Notes under the pieces: generated by a model | Database searches by the model: none | Seen by the model: the letters and a program-made list of their open reading frames with translations, nothing else | What the model was told of the DNA's origin: nothing | Source of the DNA: Physella acuta | Lineage: Eukaryota; Mollusca; Gastropoda; Physidae | Length of the DNA: 64,000 bases | Direction of reading: 5' to 3' | Assembly: GCF_028476545.1 (NCBI RefSeq) | Contig: NW_026731639.1 | Coordinates: forward strand, 576,501 to 640,500 | Shown: positions 58,905-64,000 of the stretch, piece after piece | Position numbering within the stretch: the first letter of the stretch is position 1 | Layout: every line of letters starts with the position of its first letter | Translations under genes and position numbers: made by a program

Positions 58905-59597
58905 GGGAACAGGGCATTTCCCCCCTGTCAATTATCCCCCCCCCCGGACATTCCCCCCCCCGTCATTACCCCCCCAGAGTAATTACCCCCCCTGTCAATT
59001 ACCCCCGCCCAGTAGGACATTACCCCCCCCCCCCCCCGGACAGGGATAGAGTTAGGTTTAGGTTTAGGGTTAGGGTTAGGGTTAGGGTTAGGGTTAGGGT
59101 TAGGGTTAGGGTTATGGTTAGGGTTAGGGTTAGGGCTAGGATTCGGGCTAGGGCTAGGGCTAGGGCTAGGGCTAGGGTTAGGGTTAGGGTTAGGGTTAGG
59201 GTTAGGGTTAGGGTTAGGGTTAGGGTTAGGGTTAGGGTTAGGGTTAGGGTTAGGGTTAGGGTTAGGGTTAGGGTTAGGGTTAGGGTTAGGGTTAGGGTTA
59301 GGGTTAGGGTTAGGGTTAGGGTTAGGGTTAGGGTTAGGGTTAAGGTTAGGGTTGTGTCTAGCGTTGGTTTTGGTTTTGTGTGAAGTTTTAGGCTAAGGTG
59401 GATGCTTAGGTTTTGGTCTTTTTGTTAAGGTTTGGATTAAAGTAGTATATAGACATTGAATTCTAGTTAGAGTTACGATTTTAACTTGAGGGGGGGGGGA
59501 GTAATTGACCCCGGGGGGGGGGGGGGGTAAATACGGGGGGGGGGGGAATGTCCGGGGGGGGGGTAATTTTCGGGGGGGGGGGTAATGTCCTGTAGCC
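58905..59597. mobile_element. Foldback/Mutator-like element carrying telomeric repeats
   Basis: A 693-bp insertion in R copy 2, flanked by the perfect 9-bp duplication gtaatttat (58896-58904 and 59598-59606). Its ends are inverted (left gggaacagggcatttccccc; right complement ggctacaggacattaccccc), continued by phrase repeats of C runs with gtcaattac or ggacatt. The centre is a (GGGTTA)n array. It has no coding capacity. Confidence 0.85.
59050..59358. repeat. Interstitial telomere-like (TTAGGG)n array
   Basis: About 50 units of gggtta, almost perfect, with a short gggcta patch (59130-59176). It lies inside the foldback element, not at a chromosome end. The arginine-valine open frame is a translation of it. 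Confidence 0.95.
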
Positions 59598-59854
59598 GTA
59601 ATTTATAGCGTCAGTTGTGTGTTTGCTTTAGTATTACAGTTTTCATCATTGGCTTGTGAGGACTGATACAGATTTACAATAGTAATATTTCTTTCTTACT
59701 TGTAGCCTACTTTCATTCATTTAAGATGGTTTACTTATTCATAGATCTAATACAAAACGTCTAAATATAAAAACCTGAAACTGAAAATGCAAATGTGTAA
59801 TTAAATGATTATTCAAGGTATTTTTTTCCTCGTCGTGGTGGGCTGAGGTGACGG

Positions 59855-59870
59855 ATAAACTTTTTAATTA
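59855..59870. repeat. Direct repeat left of the C1QBP retrocopy
   Basis: ataaactttttaatta followed by T; identical to 61028-61043. The pair flanks the C1QBP-like insert as a 16-bp or longer target duplication. Confidence 0.8.
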
Positions 59871-61027
59871 TTTTTTTTTTTGTATAGCAAATGTTTATTG
59901 ATGGACCATTTACAAAATAATTATAAAATGAAAAATGACATTTGAGATTTTTTTTTAAAGAATGAATTTGCTTGACTTAAAGCAAGATTGTTCTCTTTCA
60001 GTGAAGTATGATACAAGCCCCTAAATGCAATAAAACATACAGTGTACTAACATGAGTTTTACTACAGAACAAATGCAAATACTAAAATGAAATTATTTGT
60101 CAGCGAATGATTGTAACTTCTTGAGGAACCCAATGTACTGCTGGTTCTCATAGGCTGTGCAGTAGTCGACCAAGTGGACAATAAACTCATCATTGATGCC
60201 GCGCTCATCCAGCATATTCATCTCAAAGAGTTCAGCATCCATTGTTGAGGCTGAAACAGTGTACCCTCCATCTGTAGATCCCTCATCTTGGAAAGAAATT
60301 TCATGAATCTCGAACTGATCATCTATTTGGTCTGTTTCTCTGCTCTTATCATAAGATGCCTCCTCATCGATGTATGAGCTATCATTTTTGGCAAAAGAAC
60401 ACTCAATCACCAACTTTTTCCCATCCCCCTTATTGATCTCAATATCAAAGGGTGGTCTACAGATCATTTGAGGTGGATCATTTTCTTTATCAGTGGGATT
60501 CTCTGACATGACACAGTCCACAGCACCATTAACATTCAGTTTCACTACAATTTTTTTCTTTCCCACTTGTTTTTGTTAAAGTGACATCACCTCCGTTTGC
60601 AACAATTTCAAATCCTGGAATCTTCGGAATGCTGCTGCTTCCTTTAGACTGTTCGTATTCAATTTCTTTTGTCAAAAATTTTGAAATTTCTTTGTCCACT
60701 TCTGTACTGAAAGGTGCAACACAAGTCTTAGAGCACATGGGACAGCAGCATCCTTTCGAATGAAAGACTGGCCTTACAACTGATGAAAGCGTGCTGTATG
60801 CCCATGAAGATGCAGATAGATTTTCAGAAACGCTGCTGTTAATTTTTGAAATACATTGCTTCAATGGATTAACCGATGTTTTTTGAAGTGGTAATAGTTT
60901 AGCACTTCCATTAGCTAACAATTTTGAGGTATAAGATGCGAATTTCAATGCTTTTGCCATAATTGTTTAAGTTCAATTCCTCTTGAAATGAAAATGCTTC
61001 TGACTAGCACCACTTCCAAGATTGCAT
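59871..61027 (-). pseudogene. C1QBP: C1QBP/p32 processed pseudogene
   Basis: An intronless copy of the mRNA for the mitochondrial-matrix p32 (C1QBP, MAM33) protein, minus strand: poly(A) at 59871-59880, AATAAA at 59899-59894, stop at 60093, Met at 60960 and a short 5' UTR to 61027. The N-terminal part (60960-60529) includes a presequence-like start and EISKFLTKEIEYEQS. The C-terminal part (60566-60093) has FEIHEISFQ, DEFIVHLVDYCTAYENQQY and FLKKLQSF, typical of the family. The two frames overlap at an A run (complement of 60550-60556), where one extra A relative to the expected reading shifts the frame, so the copy would give a truncated protein. Flanking 16-bp direct repeats and the tail show retroposition. 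Confidence 0.85.
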
Positions 61028-61043
61028 ATAAACTTTTTAATTA
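61028..61043. repeat. Direct repeat right of the C1QBP retrocopy
   Basis: ataaactttttaatta, identical to 59855-59870. A third, partial version (aaaaaaactttttaatta, 61074-61091) follows at the next T run. Confidence 0.8.
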
Positions 61044-61091
61044 TTTTTTTTTAATTTTTTTTTTTTTTTAAAGGAAAAAAACTTTTTAATT

Positions 61092-61092
61092 A

Positions 61093-61136
<44 letters not shown>

Positions 61137-61403
61137 CTTTTATTTGCAATTAAAACAAGTACATCAACATCAAATTTTTTAACATAATTTTGAACACCAA
61201 ATGAAAACGAAAGGTTTTGCAAATGTACATAATGAATATTTACATGCTGTCATGTATTTGATTATAAAAAATTGCAAAGGATGACAGTAAAAGGGGTGAA
61301 GGTCAAATGAAAGTGTCAGAAGTCTGGGTGGGGAGAGGAAAGGAAATTTTTCAGAGAGAGTCAATGGGACAGTGAAGCATTTTCTATGTAGGGAAACAAC
61401 TTA
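61092..61403 (-). mobile_element. Retroposed 3' UTR, truncated copy
   Basis: A T run to 61132, AATAAA on the minus strand (complement of tttatt, 61139-61144), then about 270 bases nearly identical to 61429-61702. It stops at aaacaactta and meets the T run of the next copy. Non-coding; the source gene is unidentified. Confidence 0.75.
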
Positions 61404-61404
61404 A

Positions 61405-61920
61405 TTTTTTTTTTTTTTTTTTTTTTTTAAATACTTTTATTTGCAATTAAAACAAGTACATCAACATCAAATTTTTTAACATAATTTTGAACACCAAATG
61501 AAAACGAAAGGTTTTGCTAATGTACATAATGAATATTTACATGATGTCATGTATTTGATTATAAAAAAAATTGCAAAGGATGACAGTAAAAGGGGTGAAG
61601 GTCAAATGAAAGTGTCAGAAGTCTGGGTGGGGAGAGGAAAGGAAATTTTTTAGAGAGGGTCAATGGGACAGTGAAGCATTTTCTATGTAGGGAAACAACT
61701 TAAGTTGACTAGTTGAAAGGGTTTTGTAGTGGTCGCATTGAGTTTTCAAAAGGTTGCAGTGTGAAAGATGAGGGGAAAGAGACAAGATTTAGAACTTTAA
61801 ATAAGTTCTGGATATTGATGTTGCGGTGGGTGGTGAGGTCGTTGGAACAGTTAAAGGGATTGTGGGGTTATCATGTCTGAGGGTAAAGTGGATAGAGGGG
61901 GAGAGAGGAGGGGGTAGATT
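61405..61920 (-). mobile_element. Retroposed 3' UTR, longer copy
   Basis: T run 61405-61428, then the same sequence as the previous copy, continuing a further 220 bases (to gaggagggggtaga). Both copies have the same orientation and 3' end, as expected for two reverse-transcription products of one message that stopped at different points. No protein is recognised. Confidence 0.75.
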
Positions 61921-62034
61921 TTTTTATTTTTATTAATTCAATTGTTTTAAACATTTAAATCAGTAGTAGTAATATATTTGATAGATTTTACATAGCATCA
62001 AAGACATGAACAATGAACATCAATTGCATATATA
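61921..62034 (-). mobile_element. Retroposed 3' end, short copy of the 63600 message
   Basis: attaattcaattgttttaaac to attgcatatataataa matches 63615-63715 closely. It is a truncated second copy of that transcript 3' end. Confidence 0.75.
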
Positions 62035-62052
62035 ATAAACAAAAAACTTTTT
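62035..62052. repeat. Direct repeat left of the thioredoxin retrocopy
   Basis: ataaacaaaaaacttttt, identical to 63066-63083. The pair flanks the thioredoxin-like insert. Confidence 0.85.
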
Positions 62053-63065
62053 TTTTTTTTTTTTTTTTACATTATATATTTTTTTTATTAAGACCATTAA
62101 TGCCTTGAGGTTTTGGGCTAAAATTTTTAATTCACATTCACAATTATAGTCTGATTTAACCATGTACTTGTACACAGGACAAGCCTAGTCATGTAAATTA
62201 AACATAGTCATTCAGATAACATCACAACACTCCATGCGTACCAGTGACACAAATGTGTCAGTTCAATAACAGTCAATGGTTAATTCAACAGCTAGAATTT
62301 TAATGTTTATAATAATACTATATAGCCTGGTTAAATATTTAAACATGATACATAAAAGATTTAACAAATCGATTCTGAAATTGTTTACACAGAAAATAAT
62401 CTCACAACTGAACTAACTTAAATAGAAAAAAATTACTTAAGTCAAGACTTCTATAAATGACAAATAGCTAAATCTCTAAATTTCATTTATCATACGAGTT
62501 AGTTAAGAATAAGTAAGCAGCAGAACTAAAAAATTTCTACAAAAATGTTCTCAATGTATAAAATTAAAAGGTTCTTTACACAAAATACATTGGAAATTCA
62601 AGTTCAGTTTAAGTTCAAAATGTTGCATACAATTTTTTTAATCTCTGGAAAATCAGGATAATCACGACAGCACCAATTTTTTAACAAATGTACGAATTTG
62701 ATCATCATCAACCAAACCAATAAACTGTGTTAGAACTTTCCCATTTTTAATGCCAACAACAGTTGGAACAGATTTGACCCCATATGCCATCGCCAGCTCT
62801 GAAATTTCATCAATGTCCACTTTAGCCATCACAACTTTGCCCTGTCCCTCAGCTAGTATAGATTCAAGTCTAGGCCCCAACAATTTGCATGGGCCACACC
62901 ATGTTGCATGGAAATCAACTACAACTGGTGTATCAGTACTTAAATCAATAACTCTTTTCTTGAAGTCTTCTTCATCCTGAACATTAATAACTTCAAATTT
63001 TTTGGGAGAAGTGGAAGCAAATCTAACACTCATTGAGCATGAGGAAACATTTTGTATAGAGTGGG
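62053..63065 (-). mobile_element. Thioredoxin-2 retrocopy (whole insert)
   Basis: T run 62053-62068 (poly(A) on the minus strand), AATAAA as the complement of 62084-62089, a 3' UTR of about 575 bases, then an intronless open frame, all between identical 18-bp direct repeats. It is a processed cDNA insertion truncated at its 5' end. Confidence 0.85.
62662..63033 (-). CDS. TXN2: Mitochondrial-type thioredoxin (retrocopy, ORF open)
   Basis: 123 codons from Met at 63033 to the stop at 62662. Thioredoxins reduce protein disulfides with a CXXC pair. Here the active site is WCGPC in FHATWCGPCKLLGPRLES, followed by KVDIDE and the cis-proline region SVPTVVGIKNG, all as in the mitochondrial TXN2 type (GPRLE, GKVVMAKVDID). 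The thioredoxin fold is complete. The usual longer mitochondrial presequence is cut off by the 5' truncation, although the same frame stays open upstream to the direct repeat (reading SSCSMSVRFAS). It has no introns and its own poly(A) tail, so it is a retrocopy. Whether it is expressed, and where the product would go, is unknown. No promoter is evident. Confidence 0.8.
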   Translation of the reverse strand: MSVRFASTSPKKFEVINVQDEEDFKKRVIDLSTDTPVVVDFHATWCGPCKLLGPRLESILAEGQGKVVMAKVDIDEISELAMAYGVKSVPTVVGIKNGKVLTQFIGLVDDDQIRTFVKKLVLS

Positions 63066-63083
63066 ATAAACAAAAAACTTTTT
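63066..63083. repeat. Direct repeat right of the thioredoxin retrocopy
   Basis: ataaacaaaaaacttttt, then aatttttt. It also forms the left side of the next insert (R copy 3). Confidence 0.85.
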
Positions 63084-63415
63084 AATTTTTTTTTTTTTTT
63101 TTTTTTTTTTTTTCCCCCTCAGACACGTAATTTATAGCGTCAGTTGTGTGTTCGCTTTAGTATTACAGTTTTCATCATCGGCTTGTGAGGACTGATACAG
63201 ATTTACAATAGTAATATTTCTTTCTTACTTGTAGCCTGCTTTCATTCATTTAAGATGGTTTACTTATACATAGATCTAATACAAAACGTCTAAATATAAA
63301 GAAAAAATAAAAATTAAAAACCAACCTGAAACTGAAAATGCAAATGTGTAATTAAATGATGATTCAATGGATTTTTTTTTCTCGGCGTGGTGGGCTGAGG
63401 GGACGAGGGGGGGGG
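63084..63415 (-). mobile_element. R repeat, copy 3
   Basis: A T run, ccccctcagacacgtaattt, then the full R sequence to gtggtgggctgaggggacg. It is the longest uninterrupted copy (about 300 bp). On the minus strand it ends in GAGGGGGAAAA. No protein is recognised. Confidence 0.8.
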
Positions 63416-63600
63416 GGGAGGGGGAATTTGTTTTTTTTTAAAAAGTAGAGCTGAAATGAATTTGGTATTACAGAGAATTAAAATGATACAAATTTTAAGC
63501 AATCGGAAAAGCTATGTTATTACAATGAGACACGTAAAAGCAAACACTCTTCCCTTTCAAACATCTATATCTATACAGTCCTCAATTAGTTTTTTTTCCT
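63416..63600. other. G-rich then AT-rich spacer
   Basis: A G tract (63400-63425), a T run and about 150 bases of unassigned AT-rich sequence. Confidence 0.3.
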
Positions 63601-64000
63601 TTTTTTTAATTTTTTTATTAATTCAATTGTTTTAAACATTTAAATCAGTAATAATTATTTATTTGATAGATTTTACACAGCATCAAAGACATGAACATCA
63701 ATTGCATATATAATAATCAAATGGAGAAAATAAAATGGCATAAGAACTAGACTAAAATAAGGTGTGCAAACTAGGTTTCTCTTGACTGCTTAGTTTACTG
63801 TGCTTTGTCCTTAGCTGAGGAGTCAAAAGTTCACATTGTAGCCACACATGGACAGAAATAGAAACGACCGTGGGATAAGTGTCTCTGCAGTACACATACT
63901 GATCTATCATTCCAAAACTTTTCATGACATAAAATTGACCCTTGGCAAAGAGGGCACGCTACCTTGAAAAATCCGCCAGTCCGGTTGAGTGGAAGGAAGT
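63601..64000 (-). mobile_element. Processed message, 3' part, running off the window
   Basis: T-rich tail region, AATAAA as the complement of 63614-63619, a 3' UTR and the end of an open frame, in the same orientation as the other retrocopies. Its 3' end recurs at 61921-62034. The 5' part lies outside the window. Confidence 0.65.
63831..64000 (-). CDS. C-terminal end of a Cys/His-rich protein (partial)
   Basis: About 55 codons, open to the window edge and ending at TGA (63833-63831). The sequence contains FFKVACPLCQGSILCHEKFW, then CVLQRHLSHGRFYFCPC. The spacing of Cys and His pairs suggests a zinc-binding fold. I do not recognise the family. It is followed directly by the 3' UTR and poly(A) region of a processed message, so this may be the end of a retrocopy, or of a real gene if the window cuts an exon. 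Confidence 0.5.
   Translation of the reverse strand, partial: FLPLNRTGGFFKVACPLCQGSILCHEKFWNDRSVCVLQRHLSHGRFYFCPCVATM

Larger units (their letters stand above)
58863..59854 (-). mobile_element. R repeat, copy 2 (split by a foldback element)
   Basis: cctcagacatgtaatttat at 58886-58904 and gtaatttatagcgtcagttg from 59598 match copies 1 and 3 continuously once the 693-bp element between them is removed. Sequence continues to 59854 (ctgaaactgaaaatgc, cgtggtgggctgagg), where the direct repeat begins. Confidence 0.8.

Noticed and set aside
59050-59358. True chromosome end
   Set aside because: The telomeric array lies inside a transposon with a 9-bp target duplication and ordinary sequence on both sides.
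58682-59383. 233-codon frame rich in Arg-Val
   Set aside because: Most of it is the (GGGTTA)n array; the start lies in unrelated intergenic DNA.

Overview
The window looks like nuclear DNA of an animal, probably a lophotrochozoan and perhaps a gastropod mollusc. The taxon is inference. What is seen: small exons with GT-AG introns, TATA promoters, AATAAA signals, tRNA-headed SINEs, Helitrons, hAT-like MITEs, a Ty3/gypsy element, tandem-repeat-TIR transposons and a (TTAGGG)n block. There is no bacterial gene organisation. Most long open frames are translations of minisatellites and (TA)n tracts and are not genes. Host genes on the + strand: (1) 845-4939 is the 3' part of a single-pass membrane protein gene (five exons, 365 residues visible) with a Ser/Thr-rich juxtamembrane stretch and a long cytoplasmic tail. 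(2) 10851-16204 and 20483-24930 are two tandem paralogues with the same six-exon structure. Each encodes a signal peptide, an eight-cysteine domain resembling the mannose-6-phosphate-receptor-homology (MRH) domain, a Thr/Ser-rich stalk and a C-terminal hydrophobic tail typical of GPI anchoring. Several introns of these three genes carry tandem repeats that include copies of the splice donor or acceptor next to them. Mobile DNA: hAT-type MITEs with 8-bp target duplications at 1847, 7681, 15704, 19370, 46342 and 48834. A minus-strand Helitron lies at 26586-28717 and a plus-strand one at 47245-48279. A young Ty3/gypsy LTR element (30446-40275) sits in a (TA)n tract and is itself interrupted by a smaller LTR element (33694-36723). 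Foldback or Mutator-like elements, whose inverted repeats are built from short tandem phrases, lie at 41089-42358, 49084-50425 (with MULE transposase remnants) and 58905-59597 (carrying the telomere-like array). SINEs are scattered throughout. Right end (58847-64000): a chain of reverse-transcribed mRNAs, all with the mRNA sense on the minus strand. It includes a C1QBP/p32 pseudogene, a thioredoxin-2-like retrocopy with an open frame, two copies of an unidentified 3' UTR, the 3' part of a Cys/His-rich protein message, and a repeat called R here. Poly(A) tails and near-identical direct repeats at several junctions suggest that retroposition hit the same T-rich target repeatedly. The remainder is AT-rich, microsatellite-rich intergenic DNA in which I see no gene.
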